Below, piece by piece: positions 1 to 13,349 of a DNA stretch of 64,000 nucleotides. The position numbers were made by a program, and so were the translations under genes. The notes under the pieces were generated by a model. That model was given only the letters and a program-made list of their open reading frames with translations. It made no database searches and was not told the DNA's origin. Each line of letters starts with the position of its first letter. Positions within the stretch are counted from its first letter, which is position 1. The DNA comes from Orthonyx spaldingii (lineage: Eukaryota > Chordata > Aves > Passeriformes > Orthonychidae): NCBI GenBank assembly GCA_013397795.1, contig VZTJ01003859.1, positions 112,252-176,251 of the forward strand, read 5' to 3'.

Positions 1-2339
1 AAAATCAACCTCACTACCCAAACCAAAACCTAAATGCATTTTTATTTGGGATGCATGGTTAGACAAAAGCTTTAACAAATTACATGATGCATTTTAGAAG
101 ACAGATTGTGTTCATTTGCTGAACTTAGAGAAACCTTTGGGCTGACAGATAATCAATTCAAATACCTACAGTTGAGGGATTGTATTACTAATTCCTTTCA
201 CAAGCCTTCCCTTTTGGATACAGGCAAATAAACGTGTTTTCTTTGCCAAGGAATTGAGCACATCAGCAGATACAGCCTTTCAGGTATGGTTGCTGTCTTG
301 CAATCCAGCTTGTGATCATCTGCCAAGTGCTTCCTCCACTCTTCCTCCATTCAAACTGGTGTTAAGCTCAACATGAATATGTGGACCTTGCCACTTTATC
401 TGACGGCTGCCATCAAGCATGAGAATACTGACTCTTTTGGGGGCAGGACATGAACTTCTGTTTCTTTGAATCTACTTAAGAAGTGTTTCAACATGCATGG
501 CACTCTGCCATCAAATGCTAAGCTTTGTAGTCAACTTCTAGGTAGCCATTAACCAAAACAGTCAAACTAAAACATGGAAGTACAACTATCAAGTATCACG
601 GTTGTATTTCATGGGACTCACTCAAACATCAGCAGTACTCTTCCTTGGGTATGAACACTGGAGCTTTTGGACACCTTGTTTGTATTTTTTTCTGTATTTC
701 ATATAAACTAATTGTTTGTTCTTAAACAGGCTATGAAATCTTCCCTTCAGCCCATTCTCATTAACCCCCTCCCCCCCCCAAAATACACAACCTAGCTCAC
801 TGCATAAATGGCAGTGTTAGTGTACACGATGCAGTCTCTATGATGCAGTAAAATATATAATGAAGAGTAGTTCAGTTACACTACAAAAGAGAGGAAAATT
901 ATAATCTGATATAATTAATAGGTGCGTGTTTTTCTCCAGGGACAGACATCAAAATATTCAATTTGCCAGATTTAGACTAGCAATGTTACCAAGACACATA
1001 TTCTAGGAAAGTGGGCCCACACAGTATTAATGTTTCACTCCCTTGATCCAAAAGCTCTGTGCCCTTTTTATAACCTTGGACTGAGATCATGCATTATTTT
1101 TTTTTTTCATTTTAAACTTGCCTTCTTTTAGCAAGAGCTCTTAAAGGCTTATGATCTTATTCAAGAACAAGAACAGGAGGAACAGTTCCTTATTTAGTAT
1201 AATCTAAGACTGGCAAAAGTTAATAGGGAGTAGGAAATCATCAAAGGACATGTTCTGGGGAAGGTTTTGGTTTGTGCGTGTCTTTAATGTTTGGTTAACA
1301 TTTTTGAAAAAAAATCCCAAAAAACCAGAGATGAGCACTTCGTGGCTCTGAACACCATGTCAATGCAATGCCCATGAATGGAATGGATTGCTCTGGATTT
1401 TCATTTCAAAACTCTGTAGTCTGTAGCTGAATTTATTAACTTAAATATCACCCTAATAAAATTTCTTACATCATTTTAAGGTCTATGTTCAATTCCATGA
1501 TCTCAGCTTCTTGTATTAAACACTGTGTTGTTTGGTTGTTTAGGAGACAAAAAAAAAGGGGGGGGAGGTCATCCCTTAAACTGCTTTATAAAGAGAGGAA
1601 CACAGTATTCTCACATGTTCATGCTACTACAGTTCTTATGGTGAGATAGAGACACAGTACAGGACAATCTTTTCCAATTTTCCCCGTAGCTCTCACTGTG
1701 TTCTCTATGGCTCCTGGTAATTTTGCTCCACTGTGTATTTGTAAAACTGATGATGTCTAATTTGTTCCCTGTGCATGGCTTCCATAGGCTCCAAAAGAAG
1801 CTCTGCATGCTAAGGAGGAGAAGTTTCAAAGCCAGAAGAAATGTTTCAGAAATGGCTGGAGGTAGTGCACGGGAATAAGGAGTGTTCTGCAGTGAGGTTA
1901 GCAAAGGAATACGTTCAGCTGGGCATGGATTTTGCATCTAGTAGGCAGCCAAAAACATCTGGGATATCTTCTTTGCAGGTATTATCATAACAACCTTTCA
2001 TGCTTTTCCTGAAAAATTTTAGGTATAACAAATATTTTCAAGAACTTACAGTTTTTATCCCAGTTGTTTTTAATTTAACGAAATTCTTTGTTCTCCACGG
2101 AGGTGTTAAATAAATGACAACAGAGTAAATCTCCCAATACATAAGCTCTTAGATGTTTTCTCTTTACTCATACAACATTCCTCCTTCCCATCTTACAGAT
2201 GCTTTCCGGTGTTACTAAGGCATTCATGTTGATAACTTTTGCTTTGATTTCAAGGCCGTGCAATTTGGCTTTTCCAGTACCAGAAACTCTTGGACTCAGG
2301 AAACATTCACCCAATATCAAGAATGGAAAATATTAAGAA
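1..2339. other. Unique AT-rich non-coding DNA
   Basis: I see no gene here. The longest open frame is 108 codons on the reverse strand (1611-1937), with no recognisable domain and no convincing splice signals. The only local structure is homopolymer: a C-rich run at 765-779 (five C, one T, nine C) and an A9G8 run at 1549-1565. The segment ends where CR1 similarity begins. Confidence 0.75.
1549..1565. repeat. A9G8 homopolymer run
   Basis: Nine A followed by eight G, then AGG. This is low complexity and likely to vary in length between individuals and to cause sequencing error. No function is implied. Confidence 0.8.
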
Positions 2340-2998
2340 TCAGATTAGAAGTGGGACAGAGTTCTGGGAAAAGGGGTCTGCAGGTCCTGGTCGATGGCAA
2401 ATTGAACATGAGGCAGCCAGGAGAGCCAACAATGTCCTGGGGTGCATCAGGCACAGCATCGCCAGCTGTCCTGCTCTGCTCTGCACTGGGGTGGCCTCAC
2501 CTCAAGTGCTGGGGGCAGATTTGGGTGCCAGAATATAAGACATTAAGCTGTCAGAGAGCAACAAGGATGGTTCTGGAAGGGGAGCCATATGAGGAGTGGC
2601 CAAGGCCACTTGTTCTGTTCAGCCTGGAGAAGAGGAGACTGAGGGGAGACCTCATTGCAGTCTGCAGCTTCCTCATGAGGGGAAGCAGAGGGACAGGTAC
2701 CGATCTCTTCACTCTTGTGACCAGTGACAAGGCTTGAGGAAATGATATGTAGCTGAGTCAAGGGAAGTTTAGATTGGGTATCAGGAAAAAGGTTTGTCTC
2801 TCAGAGGGCAGTTGAGCACAGGAACAAGCTCCCCCGGCAATTGGTCACAGCACCAAGCCTGACTGAGTTCAAGAACTGTTTGAACAACACTCTCAGGCAC
2901 ATGGTGTGATCCTTGGGGTATCCTGTACAGGGCTGGGAGTAGGACTTTATGATCCTGATGGGTCCCTTTCAACTCAGCATATTCTATGTTTCTGTCAC
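2340..2998 (+). mobile_element. CR1 LINE, 5'-truncated 3' end
   Basis: CR1 is the dominant non-LTR retrotransposon of birds; most copies are short 3' fragments left by incomplete reverse transcription. The sequence follows the CR1 order: a start resembling GGTCCTGGTCGATGGCAA, the cysteine-poor end of the reverse-transcriptase ORF, then the 3' UTR. The forward frame at 2258-2737 still encodes LFSLEKRRLRGDLIA, the hallmark of the CR1 ORF2 carboxy end. The 3' end reads CAGCATATTCTATG plus a degenerate TTCTGTCAC, the usual CR1 terminus. Compared with the family as I recall it, about 15 bp are missing near 2410 (AACATGAG joins directly to GCAGCCAGG). Later stops and indels make it non-functional. 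The 5' boundary is approximate (plus or minus 40 bp) because upstream similarity fades. Confidence 0.93.
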
Positions 2999-5154
2999 TA
3001 AAAACGAAAAATGGTTATTTTGAACTCTTCTGTTATGTTATTAGGTTGGCTTGAAATGCCTGGGTTTGCACCTGAGCATCACGGACATATCCATGGTCAT
3101 GGCGATTTCTGGATAGTATGCTTCCTGGATACGGAACATTGATGGCTCACAACCATTAAGAGGTTTTATCCGGACTCAGTTGTACATATCACATTACAGA
3201 TAAGTAAATTTTTTTTTTCAATGAGTTATAGGGTTTTTTAAAATGCTGAATTTCACAGATCATTAACCATAGCTGTGCCACTGGGTATCAATCTAACAGT
3301 TGAAAAAATCTAAGTGTTGTATTGTAGCAATTGTTTACTTAATGTTTGGGCTTGGTTGTGTGATTTTTGTTTTTTGAATTAAGAGAATGAATTTCTTTGA
3401 GTGACTGCAAAGCTCAGTAAGTGCCAGTTATCAATTCTCTTTCTAATGACAACTGATGACATGATTTTTACAAATGGTTGAGCATTTGGCAAATGCTAAC
3501 CACAGAAATCGAATGAGCTGAAAGAAACTTCAGTTCGCCCTATTGTCGCTACTGAGCTGACAGATGGGAAAAAGACAAGGAGGTTGTGATACTCTCCCAG
3601 AAGCCCAGGAGCACACCACAAAATGACTGCTCAAGTGCCTTGACAGACCATAAGTGAGAGAGGAGCAGATTTCTGAAGAGCAGACATCACCTATGTTTTG
3701 CTTTGCTACAGAAGTTACCCTGTCTATTACAGCCTCCCCAAATGGGCTAGCCAAATCCTCTGCAGAGCACTTAGCACCAGAACTCATTTGAACCTCAGCA
3801 GTGGAGGTAAAATTGAATTTCCCTGACAGAAGGAGGAGCTGGAGCCAGGGTACCTCCTCCAGCAGCTGCTGGAATAGTGGGAGGGCAGGACTACCCTTAC
3901 AGCTGCCCCAGGCAGGTGGCCCAAATGCCAGCATCTGCTGCTGCCCTGGACACTATCACCTGCCTGGGCCCTATCAGCATGGCCAGGGCGCTTTGCTATC
4001 CTGGCCGTCTGCTGCTGTGAACATCTGCTCGCTCTGCTGGTGCCTAAGCAGCAGGGAAAATCACCCAGTATGCAGAAAAGCCTGTAAATCCCAGAATAAG
4101 AATTGAGAAACGGGAAGTGGAAGTCTGTTTGGATCAGATCTCTCGACTTTGCCTTTTCTTACCTTTTTTTTTTTAATCTCCACAATTAGTCTAATGCATC
4201 TTCTTTGGTTTTGTAAAAAGTGACTCAAGAAGTTAAAAGTACCAAACTTCAGTTGCTTTAACCATATGTGCAGTGCGCCTCAGGCTAGACAGCACATATT
4301 GGTAGCCAGACTGAGAAGAACATTTACCACATTACCTCTTAAAAACTCACTTTATTTTTCTTGTAGAGCTGGCCCCCATCCAATGTGACACTCCAGCGTG
4401 AGCCATGTAGTGACAGCAACAGCCTCCATGGAAACACACCAGAGCATGAGGCCAGCCGTGGGGTAGAGAGAAAAGGCAGCTCTGTCCTTTTCCTTAGTCT
4501 GTGCATTTTTGCTCTGAACTAGCTTCCTCTTCATTTCTAAAGCATTATTATGAGTGCCTCTCCTATGCCATCGTGTCTTTGCTATGTCTCTTGTAGCAGT
4601 GCAAAGTTACGCTGAACCTGGAAAACCTGGAGCTGATTGCAAGGCATCACCATGCCTCAGCCTCAGAAACCTCCATTCCTCTTTTACATGCTGGAGCCGG
4701 GAGGGAACATGGCTTTCCAGCTGAGACACAAATAAATGCTGGCTGCTGTGGGTGGAGGTTTGAATGCACACTATGGAGTGACTGGATCTTGTGGATGGTG
4801 CCCTGCTGACAGACAGCCTGGGTGCTGCTGTGCCAAAGGTCCTGCTAACAGAATGCCTCTTTTTGGCAAGATGGAGGGAGCAAAGGGAAACAGCATCTCG
4901 GAAATTGCCTTGATGTCTCAAAATTTGACATACCCCCTGTTTCACCCCGGAACAAGTGTATTGGGAAAAAGGTGGTGGAGGGGAGATGTTAATCAGGTTG
5001 CTCTCCCAGTAGAGTAACTGGGGAGACTTTAATGGTTGGGATGCCCCGAGGACAAATTACCTCATCATCGGGGCCATCACTACCCCTTCCTCTCCATCAT
5101 ACTGAAAATTCACTCCTCAGGTAATAGCAGCATGCAAAATTGTCTGATGTAATT

Positions 5155-5176
5155 ATGATATAATTAATTATATCAT
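5155..5176. repeat. 22-bp perfect AT-rich palindrome
   Basis: The 22 bases read identically on both strands. The centre is TAATTAATTA, which contains overlapping TAATTA motifs of the kind bound by homeodomain proteins. The palindrome could form a cruciform or bind a dimeric factor, but nothing in the surroundings shows function. Confidence 0.85.
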
Positions 5177-6965
5177 TTTCCCTTAATATTTCTCTGAAAT
5201 TGTCTTTTTTCTACCCTAGACTACCCTGAAGTAAATCTCTCAGTCTGACTATCTGCTGTTTGATGCAGACAGTGAACCAGGGAGCTGTTTGGCATTGTTC
5301 CAAGTGTTTGAGCATTTCACAGATGACAGGGTAAATCCAGCAAAATTTGTGAACCTACAGGGTAGCTACTACTTTGCTAAACTTTCAGACACCTGGCTTT
5401 ACATCCACAGACAACGTGACAGTACCGAGTTTCCCTGCACATCACTTGTAGGCTCCCAGCTCTGAATTCATACTGTGCAGTGAGAAATACCTATTCTGGA
5501 TGTGTCATGGGGAGAATCAGGTGCCTGGGATTCACCACAGTCAGAGTACTGTGCAGGGAGTCTCTTAAACTAATCAAGAAGAATGACTGAAAGCAGTTGT
5601 ATAGTAAAATTTCCTCTGTCTCAGCATCTAAGGAGCCTACACATGGGTTAAAAGGCAGTAGTTCTTTCGCAGTTCGGAGTCACAGTGTGGTTCTATTTCT
5701 AGCTGAGCACCTCAGCCATCTTTTCAAGGAGCTGAATTAGTTCTTTTTTAAATTTAAATGATATATCAGTGCCTTGACTATGTATGACATATAGCATAAC
5801 ATGTAACAAGCACATTTTAGTGTCTAATTTAATACATGTGTTATGAATAATAATAATAAAACCAAAAATAATCGGCAGATCTCTTTGTCATATCAAACAC
5901 TTCAGTGGACATCAGGAGTCACACTTGGCTTCCATGTTGACTGCAGCTCTTTTGACACTGATTTGGTTGCTCCTCATGTCTTTGCTGTCCCAAGTACTTT
6001 GGGTAGTTATGGGTAATACTGGTTCATCTAGGCTAAGTCTGGCCTGAAATCTTTGAGGTAGAACAACAGATCTTAATAAATCTGGGCACTGTTTCCTTAG
6101 TTAAATTTCCTTGCAAGACTCTTTGTTCCCTGATGTCTCAGACACACAAGAAAACTAATTGCACGTCATAAGGGAACCAGTCACCTGTCTTCCTAAGTGA
6201 TACTTCTGATCTACTGAAGTTCTCCAAAATCGCCACAGGCTCTAGAACTACAGTTAACACCCTTAATATCAATTTTCACTGTATGAACCTAGGTCCTGAG
6301 ATCATATTAATTTGAACATCTACATTGAGTTAGTGGTCCTCAGCATGTTTATCAAGCAGGTGATGTGGCCCATGAATGCGTGAAGTTCCCAGGATCTTTC
6401 ACATCACTTTTTTTTCACCTTTTCTCTTCCTCATCTATCTGTCCTTCTTGCCCATCTCTCATTCCAAGAGAGCCTGATCATTCCAGCATCTTTAAAGTGT
6501 AATGCATTAAAAAGAAACTTTTTTGGCTACCTTTAAAGTACTTTATATCACTTCCACTACCATAGCAATACAGCAAAGAATGCCATCTAATTTACATAAA
6601 GTCACCCAGAGATTAATTAGTATATGGAGGTTAATTTCCAAAAGAGTGCACCAGGAAAAAAGCAGCAAAATGCAATTCTTTCCTTAACTGGTTTTGTACA
6701 CACACCTCCTTCTATGTTTTACAAATGTACTCAGTAATTTCCGTTATCATTTTCTGGGAAGATTGCATGTCAGGTAGAAAGGAAGCCTGACACTGTCTGT
6801 CTGAGTGGTTACTTGCTGACCTTTTGTTGTGGGATATACTCTTTGGAAACATTGCCATCACATGCCATCACAATTGCTTGGCGGGCACTGTAATGCTACA
6901 CTTGCATGCATCCTCTGCAGTGGAACAAAAAATAATTCCCAGTTGTCTTTCTAATTGAATAATTG

Positions 6966-7030
6966 GATACAAGCATCACATTAGAAATAATTCATGTTGA
7001 TACAAACATCACATTAGAAATAATCCATCT
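6966..7030. repeat. 33-bp tandem duplication, two copies
   Basis: Two adjacent units of about 33 bp share CATCACATTAGAAATAAT and begin GATACAAGCA (6966) and GATACAAACA (6999). They differ at only a few positions, so the duplication is fairly recent. It lies in otherwise unique sequence. Confidence 0.9.
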
Positions 7031-10000
7031 CTAGATCCTGTGACTTGAGTGGAAGTGGTTATGTTTTTCAACAACAGCTTTGATGGACATAGTACAGCTT
7101 CATTTGAAGACACTTCTCCCAGCAGTAATAACATACATTTCTACTGTCAAGACCTAAAAAACATGATGGGTTTTACTACAGTGTTTTTAATGAGTTATTA
7201 GCATTAACATTTACTGCAACTAGATGTCTGTTTGAGCTTGAATCTTGATAACCTAGAACTGCTTAACAATGTTGAGTTTGAAATACATGTTAGAAGCTTT
7301 ATGTTCACAGAGGTTTTGGAGCTATCCTAATCCCAAAATGCTTCTTTCGTGGAAGTAAGTAGGAGAAATCCCTGCAGCAGGGCTGAACAGCAATAGCATA
7401 CGAATAAATCTTGAGTTTTATTTCTGTCTCTCCACCAAGCTGGTTAGACACTTAACAAAGCAATTCCAGTGGTGGAGCCAAGGATCTACTCAAGCTCCTA
7501 GTAGAAATGGAGTGGCTCCTGCCCCTGGATGCAGCGTCAAAGCCATGGGCACACTGCGCTGTACAGACTGCACTGCCGTTCTGGAGCGCTTCTCCCTGCT
7601 TGCTGCAGCAGCAAGGTGGCGGCTTCACCACTGCTCCTTTGAAGGATGAAGTGGACTTGCAAATCCGGAAATGTTATTTCTGGTGAACATTTCTTCAGAG
7701 GCTGCATAGAAACCAGATCTGATGCCAGCCTTCCCATGATGAGTGGATATATAGCGGTACAGCCTCTCCTAGGTCACATGAAACTAGATGTTACATTTGG
7801 CAGTGGTAACAAGGTAATCAGCGCCCTTCCATTTTCCTTGCTCATGAATAAATGCATCCTTGACAAGAAATCTCTCTATGTTCATTCAAAAGGTGAAATA
7901 TAATAAGAATATCAACAATCAACATTGAACTTATTTATTCTATCTAGGCATCTATGATTCCTTATTATTCTTGGTGTCTAGGAAAAGGTTCTTTCTCTTC
8001 CTTTAAAAAGCACTTGTCCATTGTTGCTGTTTACAATCTCCTTATTGTTGCTGAGGGTTGTCCTATTCCCTTCCTGTCATCATTTAGCAAAGCTAAATGC
8101 ATTTCATTATTTTAATCTTTCTTGAAAAGTCAATCCCTTAATTAGAATCTATGGTTGTGGAGCTTCACTGGTGTCTGCAGGCTAAACACCACTAAGGCTG
8201 TTTTCTTACTAATTTGCTCACAGGCAGGATATTTGTTACTGTTGTTGATGGCATTAATTTGTTTGGAGGTTTTGTTTTTGTTTTTTTAAGACTGTTTATC
8301 TAGGTGAGAAGCAAAAGGCAGAATTCATTAAGTCAGATTTTCAAAGGATCAAAGCCTACAAGGCATAGAAAATTATGATTTTCTTGGTTGAAATTTTAAA
8401 CTGAAACATGCAAAGGCAAACCTAAAAGTCTGGGGTTTGGAGACTGAGCACATCAAAATCTCTCAGTAAAACATGGAGATTTTAAGAACATGCTTGTAGA
8501 AGAAGGCTGTCCAATGCTGATCTGCTCTCTCCTACCAATTCCTAATGAGCATCGAGAAATGTGGAAACAATCCTTCATTCCTAGTCTATCAAACACATTT
8601 TGCTAAAGAGGCATTTGGAAATTCAGTGGGAAGAACAGTAATGCCAAAAAAAATTGCTTACCTTGTCCTTTCTCACTTTTATCTCCAGTTTTGCTCACTA
8701 ATCACCCTACATGCACATTTTTTAGGAAGGATTTTGTTCTTCTAGCATGCAATTGAAGAAGAATCAAAGAATCTTTATAAAGACACCACAATGATTTTTG
8801 AAATAAGTTTTGATGAGCTTCTCAGTTTGTAATTTCTTTTCTATGGACTTAGGGTTGTAATTTTTTTTGCATATGCATTGCTCTCCACAGCACCACACAT
8901 ACTAGCTTAGACAATAAATGTAATAACTGCTGCCTGAGGGAGGTATCTTTCACCCTGCACGTAAATTTACTGTTGTTTGAATGTAGTTTCTTGTGCTGGG
9001 ATATGTCCCGTTTGATCCAGTTCTATTTAAATCAATTTTTTCATTACACATAAGTTAAAGGAAAAGTTGCATTGTTTGGACATACAAAGTAATGGTATTC
9101 CATCAAGGTACTTTCAGAGTATGTTTCTATCTCCTCAGTCCATAGAGATTCTTAGGTTCAGCTGTGTATTGTGGCTTCCTCTACAGTGCTCGGGATGAAT
9201 CCTGTTCTATCCATCCATTACATTATCCAGTCAATTCTCCTGTGTCCCACATTGTCATCTGCTACCTACTTCCAGTCTAAAAAGTAGCCTTTAAAAGGCA
9301 TTTCTCCTTTACTTGGGAGATGAATCTTAGCAGTTGGGATTTCCTAGGACTTGCCATGGCCACAACTGATGTTTTCACATCAGTCCTAGACATGATGTGG
9401 CCTTACCCCTGGTGACAAGTGCCAAAATAGCACCAGCTCACACTAACGATTTAGCTGTGTGACTAATTGCACCCTAATGTTTGGACCTGGCTGCCCACAC
9501 AGATGTGACTTGGGAAAAACTACCTGTTGGGTACTGTACCACCACCATGCCTTTGGGGATGCCCATTTCTTTGTACATGAGCTTCTCAGCATTCACTACC
9601 ACCTGCAGCATCTATACCTCCCCTAAGGTGTACAGCTGCTGAGGAAGACAGGCTTTCTCTTCCCTATTCTCCTTCTGCCCATGCAGCCTTTCCTGTCGCA
9701 CTACAGTGGCTTCACTTGAGTAGCAGAACTTACTCCTTCTACAAGTTTCTCCAACATTGTGATTTAAGCATTCTTGAGGTGTTTAAGAGCTGCAGCCTAA
9801 AAATCTAATAGTTCAAAAACCTTCCCATTTCCAAGGTGAGATGGCAAACACTGAAGACCCTGAAAGCTAAACTCAGAGTCCAATAGGTTAAGACCCCTCT
9901 GGGAATTTCAGAACAGGCTAGGCATCTTGTCTGGTCAGTCTGGAGTATGGCAGATCTTAGGTGAAAGACATGGGGCATTTCCTGACACTGGGCTGCATCT

Positions 10001-11104
10001 GAGCTGGTTCAAAACTTTTCTATGAAGGATTTGGCAGCAGACCAGGATGTTCCTGGAGAGTAAACATCTAGTGAATTGGACAGGACTAGAGAGTAGGCAG
10101 GCTGGATCCCTGGGATTTAGGCATGTGGATTTTGTCCAAGTCCCAGTGTAATTTTGAAAGGTGTATGTGTTGCTATTAATGCTGGCTCCTCAAAAAAATT
10201 TCTCTGGCAAAAAATTTCATGTTCTAACACCTATATACATATAGCCATATATCTACTGACTTTGATTTTCAGTGAAACCCATGTTTACACAAGTAAATGA
10301 TGTGTCTGCATCAAAAGACATTTGGCATCCAGCTTGCCGCTGTGCATTGTACACTACAGTTCAATCCCAGGCCGAGAGGTGAAACTCTGATGTTCAGCCA
10401 TCCTGGTACTGTAAATAGAGAGACTCATTCCTCCTGTAAATAGGAGACAAACTAGCTTTCAGGTAGCACAGAAAAACAGCAATGAATGCTTTACCCCTTA
10501 AAAGAGTAAAAAGCATCTGTAGAAGGAAGACCTATCCTTTAAAAGCATAAAAGGTACTTAAATTTGGCAGAGAACAAAATATTTTGAAATTATGCAACAC
10601 ACAACAGTCATTGACACCCCTACTGAAACATGACACTGGTTCCAGGATGTTCAGGCACTCCTGCTGGGACAGATAATCTGCATTTAAATTACAAGATTCA
10701 GCCATATGTCTGGCTGGGAAATGAAAAGGTGCAATGATAGGTACTACCTTGTGCTTCTGCTGTTGGAGTCTTTTTCATCCTGCTCAGTCACTCTCATGCA
10801 CTGTGGTCTCTTCCAGGATAAACCCTTTTCCTATTAGATAATATCCAAATGTCTCCAGGGCCTGTTTCTGAATCGAGCAGTCTCTTTTTTTTTCTCAGAA
10901 ACTATATATCAAATCTTTGGTGGGAGCAAGCTTTTGACTAATACTCCCCTCTGGTTATTTAACTTGTAATAATGTATCAATTTAACCCATGCAACTTTTA
11001 TTTTAAATTTAGGCTATGACATATGGTTGGGGATTCATACTGTTCAATTTAGGAAAAGACAAATCTTCTTCATTTACAAAAAGGGTACACCCCACCTCCT
11101 GACT

Positions 11105-11106
<2 letters not shown>

Positions 11107-11138
<32 letters not shown>
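11107..11138. repeat. (TG)16 dinucleotide microsatellite
   Basis: Sixteen uninterrupted TG units followed by CATGAG. It accounts for the Cys-Val repeat peptide in the forward frame starting at 11110, which is not a real protein. Perfect arrays of this length are usually polymorphic. Confidence 0.97.
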
Positions 11139-11139
<1 letters not shown>

Positions 11140-13349
11140 ATGAGTTTTAGAATAAGAGATCAGTATTTCCTCTATCATTCAAGTGATTGGGTTTTTTTTT
11201 TTTCTCAGCTAATATTGGCTATCTTTTGCTATTACCTTTCAGTGAGAAAAACATATTTTTGTTGGACCTTCAAATCAAGCAGCATCTTCTTTGTAGCTGC
11301 TGTATATATTCTGTAATAGGTTGGGGTTTACTTTGTTTAGACTCTGAGAAGTTGCTGTTATAATATTTCCAGCAATTTAGTTGCACATTCTGAACCAAAA
11401 CAGAATTAATTGGTGAGGAAAACAAAATCTATTCTAGTAATATGAAGAAGAAAAATGAAAACAGCTTAAGAAAAAAGATGCCTGAAATAAGGGACTTTTC
11501 CCACATTTTCAGTGTTCTACTATATTTGGACTTTTTTTTGACTTGCCATTGCAAATTGCTTGGGTTCAAGAAACACAGGATAATGTGGGTTTAATCATTT
11601 GGTGATGGTACAAGTGAGTGGTAAAGGTATGATCTGGTTTTACAAATCTTGTTACTGTGCTCTTCAAATAGAAATATTCCCATAATTTATAGTAAACCTT
11701 GCAGATAGCCAGCTGCTCAGCATCAACCCATTGCCATCCTTGTAAATGCCACTTGGAGTTTCATGGGGACATTTTTAAGGTACACATGCAAGGAGCTGAG
11801 CTGAAAGCTGGTGTTCTTCAGAGGGAGAATCTGCTTTTCTGGAAAAGACTATTTTGCAGGTGAGTAAGACAGAGGTTAAAAGAAGCCTTACTGTGGTCTA
11901 CTTTCTGTCCATCCAGCTTTGCTCTGGTTTGCCCTCCCTGCTTTTGAGACCCTGCAGTTGAACTGAACTCCTCACTGACCCCTGGCCATCAGTGTGGCAT
12001 GAGGAGTGTCACTGTCACTGGGAGTGACAAGGGAACTCCATATAGTCCCAGGCTGCTACCTGAATTCTGCTGTCTCCAGTCAGCAAGGCAGAGTTTTGAA
12101 CTCGGCTCTCACCTGCAGGTCTCAGTGCTTTTATCACCACTTTGAAAAAAAAGTGGAAGGACCATTAGTTTAGACTAAGTGTGAACTGATAAAAATGAAT
12201 GTCCTTGTGAATTGCTCCTAGAATGGTCACTGGTTTCTAGTAAGAGCAAAGAAATACAAGAATTAGCATAATTACTCTGAAGGTACTTATTTTCATATAC
12301 TTTTTGTTGTCGTTTTATTTCAGGACAGGTTTAATTTGAAGTAAGCACTGGCGGTAATCATATTGTATATGCTTCCATTTGGAGCTTTGAAAGATCTTGT
12401 CTTGTGAGGGTGATAAATCATCTAAATGAGCATGGATGAAAACTTGTAAAATGTAATTTGGTATAGCGTTTTTCCACATATGGCACATATCCTAGGCAAA
12501 TGTTTTGTAAGAGAGATCTGAGAGTTTTATGAAGCATGGTTTGGTATATAGCATAAATAAACTCAACTTTGCATATAGGCCATACACAAAATACTATAGA
12601 TAGCTTAAAGAAGACAGCATGACAGACCTCTAGGAGCCACGAAGTCTACCTAGTGCATATTATGGATCTCAACAACAATTGCCTAATGGATGTGCTGATG
12701 CCAAAAGAACCTTTGGGGTCTTTCTGAGAAGAATACATACATAAGCTTCCATGAAATATGTCATCCCTTTCACTCATTTTACTAAGGAAATACCAACAAA
12801 ACACTGTGTTTAAATAGCTTTAGGGATCTGATATAAATCAACAATAGCCAGGAAGTTTAAGAAAGCCAAAGACTGACACTCCCTCTTCAGCACATTACAC
12901 CCTGTTTTTGCAAAGAAAGCTGGAAACCTTGGGTATCCCATCTCATTTTCAGTTCTTGCTATGTCAGACCCTATGGAAAAAGTACCAGCAATAACAGAAG
13001 CTTCCACCTTAGACCTTGCATGGTCTAAGGACCAAGAAGTCATATGTGCTTTATATAACATATCAGTAACTTTTTCCCCTGAGACATCACCATTCAGCAG
13101 CTGAGACTGAGTCCCTGTCCTACCCAGCTGCTCTCACCCCGAGCTGCTGCTGGTGCAGACGCAGTGCCCTGCGGAAGGGAGAGACGCAGTACACATGCCA
13201 GAGGAGTGGCTCCCCAAAGCCTGTGTGGAGGACATTTTCCATTCTGGCTTTGGTTCAGTGGCTGAGGCGATCCTGGGGCAGTTACACTGCCAGTATCACT
13301 GCTGCCAAGCCTGTTGGCTCCCAGCGGCCTCCAGAACTGCAGCACAGCC
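11139..13349. other. Unique non-coding DNA
   Basis: No gene is recognised. A donor-like CAG/GTGAGTAAG lies near 11860 on the forward strand, but no matching open exon could be seen upstream. A G+C-richer stretch at 13094-13350 carries frames of 85 and 116 codons on opposite strands with no domain. It directly precedes a CR1 fragment but does not itself resemble CR1. Confidence 0.65.

Larger units (their letters stand above)
2999..11106. other. Unique non-coding DNA
   Basis: There are no recognisable genes. Segments at about 3530-4110 and 4350-5040 are richer in G+C and carry overlapping open frames of 60-134 codons on both strands. None has a domain, and opposing frames of similar length are what chance gives in G+C-richer DNA. 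Two small structured items are listed separately: the palindrome at 5155-5176 and the tandem duplication at 6966-7030. A reverse frame at 9474-9782 is open for 103 codons except for one TAG and is discussed as a finding. Confidence 0.7.

Noticed and set aside
3043..3060. TTAGGTTGGCTTGAA resembling a mariner terminal repeat
   Set aside because: No matching inverted copy at a suitable distance and no transposase remnant.
11110..11316. Forward frame starting Met-Cys-Val-Cys-Val
   Set aside because: Translation of the TG microsatellite, with no domain after it.
13094..13349. G+C-rich segment as a 5' extension of the CR1 at 13350
   Set aside because: It does not follow the CR1 order on either strand.
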